64,000 bases of DNA from Actinomycetota bacterium. GTDB taxonomy: Bacteria > Actinomycetota > Actinomycetes > Actinomycetales > Dermatophilaceae. The stretch is from positions 310,001-374,000 of the forward strand of contig JAIUOP010000001.1 of assembly GCA_020161815.1 (NCBI GenBank), written 5' to 3'. This document shows, in pieces, positions 9,914 through 18,681 of this stretch. The number at the start of each line of letters is the position of its first letter. The first letter of the stretch is position 1. The translations under genes and the position numbers were made by a program. The notes beneath the pieces were generated by a model that saw nothing but the letters and a program-made list of their open reading frames with translations, was not told where the DNA came from and made no database searches.

Positions 9914-11214
9914 GCACCGTGGATGTCCGTCCCGCGGTCGCCACCGCGGGCGAGACCGCATCGGTTCGTGCTGCGCTCGCACGGATCGTCACCAGCCATG
10001 CCCTCGCCGCCACGGGCATGTCCCTGCCCTGGCCCTTCCTGCTCGCCCAGACGTGGACGGTCAGCGGCGACGAGGCCCTGCTGGGTGCAGCCGGCGCCGC
10101 CCGGATGGTGCCCTATGTGCTCTTCTCGTGGTGGGTGGCCCGCTTGGCCGACCGGCACGGCCGCGGTCGCGTCGTCGTCCTGAGCCTGTGGTTCCGGCTG
10201 GCCCTCCTCATCGGCGCCGCCGCCGCCCTCGCCGGCTCGGGTGCGCCGGCGACGATGCTCACCGTCGCCGTCGGACTGTGTGCCCTCGCCGTTGCCGCCG
10301 GGACTCCGGCCTATCCCGCGCTCGTCGCGGCCCTGCCGTCGGTGGCCTCGTCCGCGGACCTTGCCCCGCGGCAGCGCGCGACCTCTCTTCTCGTCACGGT
10401 GGAGGTCGCGAGCTTCGTCGTCGGACCCGCGCTGGGTGGACTCCTCCTCGGTCACGTGGCCGGGTGGACGGTCCCGCTGCTCGGGGCCGCGCTCACCGGG
10501 CTCGCGCGGTGGCTCCTCACCCCCGTCCGCCTTGGCGGCCCGGGTGCCGGCGCGTCATCCGCGCTCGCGGACCCTGCCCTCCTGTCCTCCGCTGCGGCGA
10601 GCAAGCCCTTGCCCGAGGTGGCCTCCATTCCTCGGCTCGTCCTGCGCACCATGCGCGTGCGTGGCGCGATCGCCGCGATCTGCGTCGTCAACCTCGTCGC
10701 CTCGGGCCTGCTCGTCGCCCTCGTCCCCCTGGCCCAGGGCCGGTGGGGGACCGCGACAGACGGCTACGGACTGGCCACGGCAGGGTTCGGCTTCGGCGCC
10801 CTCGCCGGGCCGGCCCTGTGGTGGCTCGGTCGCACGCCGGTGCGGCGGGTGCACCTCGGCATGGTCGCCTTCGCCACCACCCTCGTCGCGCTCGTCGGCC
10901 CGACCGGGCTGGCGCCGACCATCGTGGTGCTCGTCATCGCGGGCGCGGTCGCCGTGCACGTCGAGGCCGCGGCGACCGAGGTGCTCCAGGACGCCGTCCC
11001 GGAGCACGTGCGCGCCGGCGTACTCGGCACCACCGACGCCCTGATGGTGGCCGCGGCCATGATCGGCTCGTTCGTCGGACCGATCGCGCTGGGGCTCCTC
11101 GGCGCCGGGCGGCTGCTCGTCGCCCTCGCGGCCTTCACCATCGTCGCCGGCCTGGTCGCCCTGCCGGTCGTTCGCGACGGTCTGGACCCGGTCAGTCCCA
11201 CGCTCCCCGGATGA
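9910..11214 (+). CDS. MFS transporter
   Basis: A 434-residue major facilitator protein with about 12 hydrophobic helices and a conserved loop-2 stretch ARLADRHGRGRVVVLS. Starts at the GTG overlapping the decarboxylase stop, so the two are translationally coupled; polyamine or amino-acid export is a reasonable guess from context only. The 3' end overlaps the convergent kinase gene by 23 bases. No substrate motif seen. Confidence 0.8.
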   Translation: MSTVDVRPAVATAGETASVRAALARIVTSHALAATGMSLPWPFLLAQTWTVSGDEALLGAAGAARMVPYVLFSWWVARLADRHGRGRVVVLSLWFRLALLIGAAAALAGSGAPATMLTVAVGLCALAVAAGTPAYPALVAALPSVASSADLAPRQRATSLLVTVEVASFVVGPALGGLLLGHVAGWTVPLLGAALTGLARWLLTPVRLGGPGAGASSALADPALLSSAAASKPLPEVASIPRLVLRTMRVRGAIAAICVVNLVASGLLVALVPLAQGRWGTATDGYGLATAGFGFGALAGPALWWLGRTPVRRVHLGMVAFATTLVALVGPTGLAPTIVVLVIAGAVAVHVEAAATEVLQDAVPEHVRAGVLGTTDALMVAAAMIGSFVGPIALGLLGAGRLLVALAAFTIVAGLVALPVVRDGLDPVSPTLPG

Positions 11215-11839
11215 CGAGGTCCGCCGTCTCCGGACCGCCGGAGGCGCGCAACAGCGCGGCGTTGGCCTCGTCGACCTCGAGGACCCATCGCTCGGCCGCC
11301 TCGGGGTCCTTGCCGAACGCGATGTGCCGCACGACGAGCCGTCGACGGCGTTCCTCGTCGTCGACCTCCAGCCACCACGTGGCGTCGAGTCCGGCGCGGC
11401 ATTGCCGCCACTCGTCCCGCGCGAGCAGGAGGTAGTTCCCCTCGGTGATGACCAGCCGGGCGCCGACCGGCACGACGACCGCGCCGGCCAAGGGTTGCTC
11501 CAGCGTGCGCTCGAAGCCGGGCGCATACACGGGGCGGCCGGTCTCCACGCGGACGCGGTGCAGCAGTGCGGCATACCCGTCGACATCGAAGGTCTCCGGG
11601 GCGCCCTTGCGATCACGCAGGCCGAGCCGGTCGAGCTGGGCGTCGGCGAGGTGGAAGCCGTCCATCGGCAGGTGGGCCACGTATGCCGTCCCGTGGCGTT
11701 CCGCGATCGCCGCGACCAGGGCGGTGGCCAGGGTGGTCTTGCCGGCGCCGGGAGCGCCGGCGATGCCCAGCACCGCCCGGCCCTCGGTCGGCACGAGTGC
11801 GGTCGCGGCCTCGGCGAGCTCGGCCAGCGAGTGGCTCAC
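11192..11839 (-). CDS. P-loop nucleoside/nucleotide kinase family protein
   Basis: A 215-residue cytosolic kinase of the uridine kinase/phosphoribulokinase-like group. Walker A GAPGAGKTT lies at ~25-33, followed by LPMDGFHLADAQLD, which in this group carries the substrate-binding Asp, then VITEGNYLLL (Walker B-like) and RRLVVRH (lid arginines). Substrate unknown (nucleoside, sugar or pantothenate-like). Starts at a GTG overlapping the DinB stop by 4 bases, so it is the last gene of an S4-DinB-kinase operon. The tail overlaps the convergent MFS gene. Confidence 0.8.
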   Translation of the reverse strand: MSHSLAELAEAATALVPTEGRAVLGIAGAPGAGKTTLATALVAAIAERHGTAYVAHLPMDGFHLADAQLDRLGLRDRKGAPETFDVDGYAALLHRVRVETGRPVYAPGFERTLEQPLAGAVVVPVGARLVITEGNYLLLARDEWRQCRAGLDATWWLEVDDEERRRRLVVRHIAFGKDPEAAERWVLEVDEANAALLRASGGPETADLVIRGAWD

Positions 11840-12444
11840 TGGCGATCGTCGGCGATCTGCTGGAGCATCGCGACGTAGGCCGGCCAGTCGATCTCGTCCT
11901 CCGGGGGGAGGTTGGCGTTGCCGGGTCGATACCCGACCGGGCCGCCGAGCAGCTCGCTGACGATGTCGGCGTGGCCTCCGTGGCGGTTCCACTCGGCGAC
12001 GAGGTGGACGAGGATCGTCCGCAGGTCGGTGTCGGCGCGCTCGGCCGCCCACCAGGGCACCCGACCCGGGCTGTCCGCGTCGAGCGCGGCGATCGTCGCG
12101 TCGCCGTGGGCGCGAACGCGCGCCCACAGGTCCCGGATGTCGGACTCGGACTCCTCGGCGGTGGCGTACATGTCGATGTTGACCGGGTCGTCCGGGGCGT
12201 AGCCGGGGATGTGCTCGGGGAAGGGGCGGCCGAAGACCAGCCCGAGGTAGCCGCTCTCGACGACAGCACAGTGCTTGAGCATCCCGAGCAGGTTGGTGCC
12301 GGTCGGCGTCATCGGCCGACGCAGGTCGTGCTCGCTCAGGCCCTCGAGCTTCCAGAGGAAGCTGTCCCGGGCCGCGTTGAGGTAGCGGACGAGAGTGGCC
12401 TTCGCCGCGTCTGCGGCCGGTGCGGCCTCGTGGTCGGCGCTCAC
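11836..12444 (-). CDS. DinB family (DUF664) protein
   Basis: A 202-residue four-helix-bundle protein of the DinB/YfiT superfamily, often metal-binding and in some members a thiol (mycothiol or bacillithiol) dependent transferase. Candidate metal ligands are the His of MLKHCAVVE and the His pair in HLVAEWNRHGGH. It also contains PWWAAERADTDLRTILVH, typical of the actinobacterial DUF664 type. Coupled by ATGA/GTGA overlaps to the S4 gene upstream and the kinase downstream. Reaction unknown. Confidence 0.82.
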   Translation of the reverse strand: MSADHEAAPAADAAKATLVRYLNAARDSFLWKLEGLSEHDLRRPMTPTGTNLLGMLKHCAVVESGYLGLVFGRPFPEHIPGYAPDDPVNIDMYATAEESESDIRDLWARVRAHGDATIAALDADSPGRVPWWAAERADTDLRTILVHLVAEWNRHGGHADIVSELLGGPVGYRPGNANLPPEDEIDWPAYVAMLQQIADDRQ

Positions 12445-12650
12445 GCCCGGACGACCGTGAGTCGCTCGCCGCCGAGGGCGACCTCGTCACCGGGGTGCAG
12501 CTGGCGACCGCGACGCCTCTCCACCTCGCCGTTGACGCTCACCTCGCCGGCCTCGATGGCCTCCCGGGCCTGGGCGCCGTCCTCGACCACTCCGGCGAGC
12601 TTGAGCAGCTGGCCCAGGCGGATCATCTCGTCCCTGATCTCCACGTCCAT
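12441..12650 (-). CDS. Small S4-domain RNA-binding protein
   Basis: 69 residues, nearly all one S4 domain like YbcJ/YaaA: IRLGQLLKLAGVVEDGAQAREAI, then GEVSVNGEVERRRGRQLHPGD. Binds structured RNA; target unknown. First gene of the S4-DinB-kinase operon; its stop overlaps the DinB ATG (ATGA). Start ATG at 12650 fits the domain. Confidence 0.85.
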   Translation of the reverse strand: MDVEIRDEMIRLGQLLKLAGVVEDGAQAREAIEAGEVSVNGEVERRRGRQLHPGDEVALGGERLTVVRA

Positions 12651-12684
12651 GGACCCATCCTCGCAGCGGGATAACGTGCACGTC

Positions 12685-13377
12685 ATGCGACTTCTCGGCG
12701 TCCTCGGCGGGATGAGCTGGGCGAGCACCCAGCACTACTACCGCGCACTCAACGAGGGCGTGGCCGCCCGTCTCGGCGGCCTGCACTCGGCGCGGCTGCT
12801 CCTGCACAGCGTCGACTTCGCCCCGATCGCGCGGGCCCAGCACGCGGGGGACTGGGCGGCGACGGCCGCGGCCCTGGGCGAGGCCGGAGCCGGGTTGGCC
12901 AGGGCAGGAGCGGGGGCCCTGCTCCTCGCGACCAACACCATGCACAAGGTGGCCGACGAGCTCGAGGCCGCGAGCGGCATACCGCTCCTCCACATCGCCG
13001 ACGCGACGGCCACCGCCGTCCGGGGAGCCGGGCACACCCGCGTGGGCCTGCTCGCGACCGCGTTCACGATGGAGGAGGACTTCTACACCGGTCGGCTGCG
13101 CGAGCACGGGCTCGAGGTGCTCGTCCCGGAGGCCGCCGACCGGGCCGAGGTGCACCGGATCATCTACGACGAGCTCTGCCACGACGTGGTGGAGCCGGCC
13201 TCACGAGCGCGGTATGTCGAGGTGGTCCAGCGACTCGCGGACGCCGGGGCGGAGGCCATCATCCTTGGGTGCACCGAGATCGGGATGCTCATCGGCGCCG
13301 AGGACGTGCCCGTTCCCGTCTTCGACACCACCGCGATCCACGCGGCGGCCGGGGTCGACTGGTTGCTCGGCGGCTGA
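12685..13377 (+). CDS. Aspartate/glutamate racemase family protein (YgeA/EcL-DER type)
   Basis: 230 residues, closely resembling E. coli YgeA along its length: LGGMSWAST at the start, GGLHSA, HSVDF, ATNTMHKVAD, HIADAT, ILGCTEIGML. Canonical racemases use two Cys residues. Here the first position is Thr83 in TNTMH and the second is Cys196. From memory, the same Thr/Cys pair in the E. coli enzyme gives an L-specific aspartate/glutamate racemase. A GATAAC hexamer 9 bases before the ATG may be its -10 box. Stands alone between the S4 operon and whiB. Confidence 0.88.
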   Translation: MRLLGVLGGMSWASTQHYYRALNEGVAARLGGLHSARLLLHSVDFAPIARAQHAGDWAATAAALGEAGAGLARAGAGALLLATNTMHKVADELEAASGIPLLHIADATATAVRGAGHTRVGLLATAFTMEEDFYTGRLREHGLEVLVPEAADRAEVHRIIYDELCHDVVEPASRARYVEVVQRLADAGAEAIILGCTEIGMLIGAEDVPVPVFDTTAIHAAAGVDWLLGG

Positions 13378-13403
13378 GGCTGAGGCTGCGGCGCTGGCGG
13401 TTC

Positions 13404-13703
13404 TCAGACGGCGATGCCGTGTGCCGCCGCGGGCCCGGTGTGGATCCGGTCGCGCTCCTCCTCGGAGAGCCCGCCCCACACGCCGTACGGCTCGCGCACC
13501 GCGAGCGCGTGCGAGCGGCACTGGGTGAGGACCGGGCAGGCGGCGCAGATGGCCTTGGCGTGGTCCTCGCGGTTGCGTCGCTTGGAGCCGCGTTCACCCT
13601 CGGGGTGGAAGAAGGTCTCCGGGCTGAACGCTCGACAGGCCCCGCTCAGCTGCCAGTCCCATCGGTCGGCGACCGGGCCGGGAAGCCTCATCACCTCGGC
13701 CAT
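13404..13703 (-). CDS. WhiB-family iron-sulfur regulator, WhiB3/WhiD type
   Basis: 99 residues with the four WhiB cysteines (GACRAF, then AICAACPVLTQC), which hold a 4Fe-4S cluster, followed by GVWGGLSEEER, the turn that contacts the primary sigma factor. The start RLPGPVADRWDWQL and FFHPEGERG closely resemble M. tuberculosis WhiB3 and Streptomyces WhiD, regulators tied to redox state and development. A strong AGGAGGAG ribosome site precedes the ATG at 13703. As in mycobacteria it lies between groES-groEL and guaB. The tail lacks a long basic extension, but GIAV is short and normal. Confidence 0.93.
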   Translation of the reverse strand: MAEVMRLPGPVADRWDWQLSGACRAFSPETFFHPEGERGSKRRNREDHAKAICAACPVLTQCRSHALAVREPYGVWGGLSEEERDRIHTGPAAAHGIAV

Positions 13704-13941
13704 GACTCCTCCTCCCGGGTCGCACCAGCGACCCCGGTCTGTGTCCCCTGCCAGGCCGCGGGGCGCACCCCGCGGCCTCGTCGTCCAAGGTAGGCAGCGA
13801 GGAGTACAGGTAGGGCAAGGCGAGAGTAAGAAGTTGGCAAAGGCCCCGACCGGGCCACCTGGGGCATCGGGGACGGGCACGGCGGGTATCGCCTGATGGC
13901 GACCGGGCCGCGACGGTCCGCTGCCGTGACAGCATCACCCC
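13704..13941. other. whiB to MFS divergent intergenic region
   Basis: 238 bases without a coding frame that I trust. It is the likely 5' leader and promoter region of whiB: AT-richer bases around 13795-13845 include GTAAGAAGTTGGC. No convincing -35/-10 pair or named operator could be picked out by eye. Confidence 0.4.
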
Positions 13942-15192
13942 ATGCCTGATCCCAGCGAGGGGGCGTCCCGGGAGGCCCAGGGGGCGCAGGACGAGCGCCG
14001 AGGGCCACGGTGGCGACTGGTCGCCGTCGTGGCCGTCCTGGCCCTCTCGGCCAACCTGCGCCCGGTCGCGACCGCCGTCGGACCGGTCCTCGAGGAGATC
14101 CGCGCCGACCTGGGGCTCGGGCCGGGGGTGGCCGGGCTGCTCACCGCCATGCCGGGACTGGTCTTCGGCCTCGTCGCCGGTGTCGCCGTCGCCCTGGCGC
14201 GCCGGCTCGGTGTCACCCGGGCGCTCGTGCTCGCCATCGTCGTGCTGGCCGGCGGCCTCCTCCTGCGCACCATCGCGACCGGTTCGCTCGGGCTGCTCAC
14301 CCTCTCGGCGCTGGCGCTCTCCGGGGCCGCGATCGGCAACGTCCTCGTGCCGGCCTTCATCAAGAGCCACTTCCCGGGTCGCGAGGCCGGGGTGATGAGC
14401 GGGTATGCCGCGGCGCTGGGGGTCGGCGCCATGGCGGCGGTCCTCGTGTCGGCGCCGCTGGCGCACCGCGCGCCCGGGGGATGGCGGGCCGCCCTGGGCC
14501 TGTGGGGGTTGCTGGCCCTGGTCGCGATCGTCCCGTGGCTGGCGATCCTCGTGCACGAGCGGCGCCGGCTGGGCGGTCCGCCCGCCCGGGCCGCGGCCAG
14601 CGGGCTCCGCGTGTGGCGCTCGCGGCAGGCCCTCGCGCTCGCGGCCTTCTTCGGCGTGCAGTCGATGCAGGCCTATGTCCAGTTCGGGTGGGCGCCGCAG
14701 ATGTTCCGCGACGCCGGCCTCTCCGCGACGACGGCGGGTTCCCTCGGCGCGCTCATCGCCTTCTTCGGCCTCCCGTCGGGGATCCTCATGCCGCTCGTCG
14801 TCGCGCGCGTGCGCGACCTGCGGCCGATCATGATCGCCCTCGGGGTCCTGTTGTCCGCCGGCTACCTCGGCATCCTGTGGGCGCCGACCTCACTGCCGTG
14901 GCTGTGGGCGTGCTGCCTCGGGCTCTCGGCCTTCGCCTTCCCGACGGCGCTCGCGCTGATGACCGCGCGGACCCGGCGCCCGGTGGTCACCGCGAGCGTG
15001 TCGGGGTTCACCCAGACCTTCGGCTACCTCCTGGCGGCCGTCGGCCCGTTCGCCGTCGGGGCCCTGCTCGGCCTCACCGGTGGCTGGACCGTGCCGCTGG
15101 TCGGCCTCGCGCTGTGTGGTCCGCTCCTGGCCTGGACCGGCGTCGTCGCCGCCCGGCCACACATGATCGACGACGACCTGGTCCGCTCCTGA
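13942..15192 (+). CDS. CynX/NimT-type MFS transporter
   Basis: 416 residues with ~12 predicted membrane helices. The early NLRPVATAVGPVLEEIRADLGL segment is typical of the CynX/NimT group (cyanate or nitroimidazole transporters), in which helix 1 ends NLRP. Later FFGVQSMQAYVQFGW also fits. No linked enzyme reveals the substrate. It occupies the place between whiB3 and guaB where mycobacteria carry sigD and its neighbours. Confidence 0.82.
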   Translation: MPDPSEGASREAQGAQDERRGPRWRLVAVVAVLALSANLRPVATAVGPVLEEIRADLGLGPGVAGLLTAMPGLVFGLVAGVAVALARRLGVTRALVLAIVVLAGGLLLRTIATGSLGLLTLSALALSGAAIGNVLVPAFIKSHFPGREAGVMSGYAAALGVGAMAAVLVSAPLAHRAPGGWRAALGLWGLLALVAIVPWLAILVHERRRLGGPPARAAASGLRVWRSRQALALAAFFGVQSMQAYVQFGWAPQMFRDAGLSATTAGSLGALIAFFGLPSGILMPLVVARVRDLRPIMIALGVLLSAGYLGILWAPTSLPWLWACCLGLSAFAFPTALALMTARTRRPVVTASVSGFTQTFGYLLAAVGPFAVGALLGLTGGWTVPLVGLALCGPLLAWTGVVAARPHMIDDDLVRS

Positions 15193-15243
15193 TTCTGGTC
15201 CCGTGGTCCTGGTCCCGTGGGGAGGGGTGCCGGACCGGGCCCG

Positions 15244-16836
<1,593 letters not shown>

Positions 16837-16839
16837 CGG

Positions 16840-17244
16840 CTACTCGCCCTCGGTCAGGGCGTTGCGCACGTCGGTGTGCGTGAAGTCCTGGCCCTTGAAG
16901 AGCAGCGGCTCGCCCTCGACGGTGGCCACGGCATACGCCATGCAGTCGCCGAAGTTGAGGCGTGCCCGATGACCGCTGCCCTTGCCGAATCTCCGGTAGG
17001 CCTCTCTCGCTGCCTCCGCGTGCTCGGCGGTGAAGTCCACGATCGACACCTGGTGCGCCTCGAGCAGGGCGTCGACCCGCCGACTCAGCCGCGGGAGGCC
17101 CCGACCATCGACGACGATGCCCAGCTCGAGGTAGGTCGGCGCGGCCATGCGGCAGCAGTCGGCCTCACCCATGGCCGTAAGGAACTGCTGGCGTTCCTCC
17201 TCGCCGGTGATCACGGCGATCAGGGCAGACGTGTCGATGATCAT
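16840..17244 (-). CDS. vapC: VapC-type PIN-domain toxin
   Basis: 134-residue PIN ribonuclease of a type II toxin-antitoxin pair. The acidic active-site set is visible: MIIDTSAL (first Asp), TYLELGIVV (Glu), NFGDCMAYA (Asp) and KGQDFTHTDV (last Asp). Its ATG overlaps the vapB stop by 4 bases, the standard arrangement. It cuts RNA when free; VapB binding blocks it. The M. tuberculosis vapBC47 pair lies in the corresponding guaB3-choD neighbourhood, so this may be an old resident rather than a recent arrival. Confidence 0.93.
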   Translation of the reverse strand: MIIDTSALIAVITGEEERQQFLTAMGEADCCRMAAPTYLELGIVVDGRGLPRLSRRVDALLEAHQVSIVDFTAEHAEAAREAYRRFGKGSGHRARLNFGDCMAYAVATVEGEPLLFKGQDFTHTDVRNALTEGE

Positions 17245-17525
17245 GCCGGGAGTCCGGCGTCGTCGTAGAGGCCCTCGTCAGCGGTGCGCAGGGCGGCGCG
17301 GTCCTCCTCGGACATGAGTGCATCGACGTCGCGCAGGATCGCGCTCACCCGGTGGGCTCGTGCCGCGGCTTCCTCTGCGCGGCGGGCCACCTCGGTGTCG
17401 GCGAGCAGCTCCGCAAGGTAGCGCTCCAGGGCCGACTCGATCGCCGCGGTCTGGTTCTGGCCGGTGCGTCGGGCGACATCGCGCGCGAGGGCGCAGACTC
17501 GCTCGTTCTTGATGTTCAGCCCCAT
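17241..17525 (-). CDS. vapB: VapB-type antitoxin
   Basis: 94 residues. MGLNIKNERVCALARDVARRTGQNQTAAIESAL is the short beta strand and helices of the DNA-binding ribbon-helix-helix fold of the Rv0623/PSK type (shown in pieces: GLNIKNERV, then TGQNQTAAIESAL). The acidic C-terminal half binds the toxin. It neutralises VapC and represses the operon. Start at the ATG at 17525, directly against the palindromic operator; a longer frame from upstream would translate the operator and is unlikely. Confidence 0.93.
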   Translation of the reverse strand: MGLNIKNERVCALARDVARRTGQNQTAAIESALERYLAELLADTEVARRAEEAAARAHRVSAILRDVDALMSEEDRAALRTADEGLYDDAGLPA

Positions 17526-17563
17526 GGGTAGAAGTCTACCCATGCCTGTCTACCCTTCTACCC
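17526..17563 (-). promoter_or_regulatory. vapBC operator and promoter
   Basis: Palindrome GGGTAGA-AG-TCTACCC at 17526-17541, plus two more TCTACCC copies at 17549-17555 and 17557-17563. On the minus strand TAGACT (17533-17538) lies 7 bases before the vapB ATG and would be the -10 box, inside the palindrome, so VapBC binding would block RNA polymerase directly. The array also covers the stop codon of the upstream P1 peptidase gene. Confidence 0.8.
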
Positions 17564-18596
17564 TCGTCAGCGCCGAGCGCCAGGTGGGCGCGGCGATGCC
17601 GCCGTCGGCCGTGCGGTCGACGGGTTCCGCCGCGAGCATGGCGCGCACGATCGCCCGGCTCACGCAGTCGGCGCTGGCGACCTGGAGGTCGACGAGGTCG
17701 AGGGGTCCGGGAGCGCTTCGGCCGCCGGTGGCGAGGGTGAAGACGGTGTCGCCGTCGTATGCCGTGTGCACCGGTGCGATGGCCCGGGCCATTCCGTCGT
17801 GGGCCACTCCCGCGAGCTTGCGGCACTGGGCCTTGGTGAGGGTGGCATCCGTGGCGACGACGGCGATCGTCGTGGCCATCCCCGCGCGGGCCTGCGCGGC
17901 CTCCTCGGCTCGGGCTGTCCAGTAGGTCTGTGCCGCAGCCGGGTCGGGTCGGGGCACGTCGTCGAACTCGTCCCCGAGGCCGCGGTTCCGGCCGAGCAGG
18001 TCTCCGGTCCGCCAGTCCAGCGGAGACCCCAAGGCGTTGACCGCGACGATCGCCCCGACGGTCGTGCCGGAGTCGAGAACGGCGCTGGCAGAACCCATTC
18101 CGCCCCGCAGGCCGCCGGCGATTGCGCCGGTGCCGGCCCCGACACTGCCCTGCTTCACGGGTCCTCCCGTCGCCACCTCGTAGGCGCGGCGGCCCTCCTC
18201 CGGTCCGGGGTGGTGCAACCAGTGACCACCGCGTCCGAGGTCGAAGAGGATCGCCGCCGGCACGATAGGGACCCTGGCCCCGGCCTCGGTGGGGGAGACC
18301 GGCCAACCCAGCCCTGCGGCATACACGGCCTGCATCACCCCGTCGGCGACGCCGAGGCCGAAGGCGGAGCCGCCCGAGAGGACGACGGCATCGACGGCGT
18401 CGACGAGGTTCATCGGGTCGAGCAGGTCGGTCTCCCGGGTGCCGGGTCCGCCGCCGCGGACGTCCACGCCGCCGACGGTGCCCGGCGGAGGCACGACGAC
18501 CGTGCAGCCCGTGAGCCAGCCCGGCTCGTCCCGCGTCGCGTGCCCGACCCGCAGGCCCGGCACGTCGGTGATCGCGTTGTGCGTGCCCGGCCTCAT
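17550..18596 (-). CDS. P1 family peptidase (DmpA/L-aminopeptidase type)
   Basis: 348 residues of the self-cleaving Ntn-hydrolase-like S58 family, which includes DmpA (L-aminopeptidase/D-esterase). Starts NAITDVPGLRVGHAT, the usual opening. SGGSAFGLGVADGV and GSVGAGTGA lie in the middle. TTVGAIVAVNALG (~182-195) probably holds the residue released as nucleophile on autocleavage. Then VVATDATLTKAQ and DGDTVFTLATG. The ATG at 18596 sits one base from a 25-bp inverted repeat, leaving no room for a ribosome site; TACTTT in that repeat is 7 bases upstream, so a leaderless start is likely. Substrate unknown. Confidence 0.85.
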   Translation of the reverse strand: MRPGTHNAITDVPGLRVGHATRDEPGWLTGCTVVVPPPGTVGGVDVRGGGPGTRETDLLDPMNLVDAVDAVVLSGGSAFGLGVADGVMQAVYAAGLGWPVSPTEAGARVPIVPAAILFDLGRGGHWLHHPGPEEGRRAYEVATGGPVKQGSVGAGTGAIAGGLRGGMGSASAVLDSGTTVGAIVAVNALGSPLDWRTGDLLGRNRGLGDEFDDVPRPDPAAAQTYWTARAEEAAQARAGMATTIAVVATDATLTKAQCRKLAGVAHDGMARAIAPVHTAYDGDTVFTLATGGRSAPGPLDLVDLQVASADCVSRAIVRAMLAAEPVDRTADGGIAAPTWRSALTRVEG

Positions 18597-18597
18597 A

Positions 18598-18662
18598 CAG
18601 TCGAAAGTAGACGACGCGCCGCCGGCCCGGGGGGCCAGCGGCGCGTCGTCTACTTTCGACTG
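18598..18662. repeat. Inverted repeat HP3 (GTCGA family)
   Basis: Perfect 25-bp arms at 18598-18622 and 18638-18662 with a 15-base loop that is itself self-complementary (GGCC...GGCC). The outer 17 bp, CAGTCGAAAGTAGACGA, are identical to those of HP4 at 21.7 kb; the inner parts differ. It lies between the DHA2 transporter and the P1 peptidase on the same strand, so it could end the first transcript while its far arm carries the -10 box of the next gene. Confidence 0.95.
18604..18609 (-). promoter_or_regulatory. -10 box of the P1 peptidase gene, inside HP3
   Basis: TACTTT on the minus strand, 7 bases before the ATG at 18596, lying in the conserved arm of the inverted repeat. Confidence 0.45.
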
Positions 18663-18681
18663 CCGGTAGGGATGGTCCGGA

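Noticed and set aside
12685..13377. Racemase as an inactivated enzyme because the first catalytic Cys is missing
   Set aside because: The residue is Thr83 in TNTMH, as in E. coli YgeA, which is reported to be an active L-specific racemase with a Thr/Cys pair.
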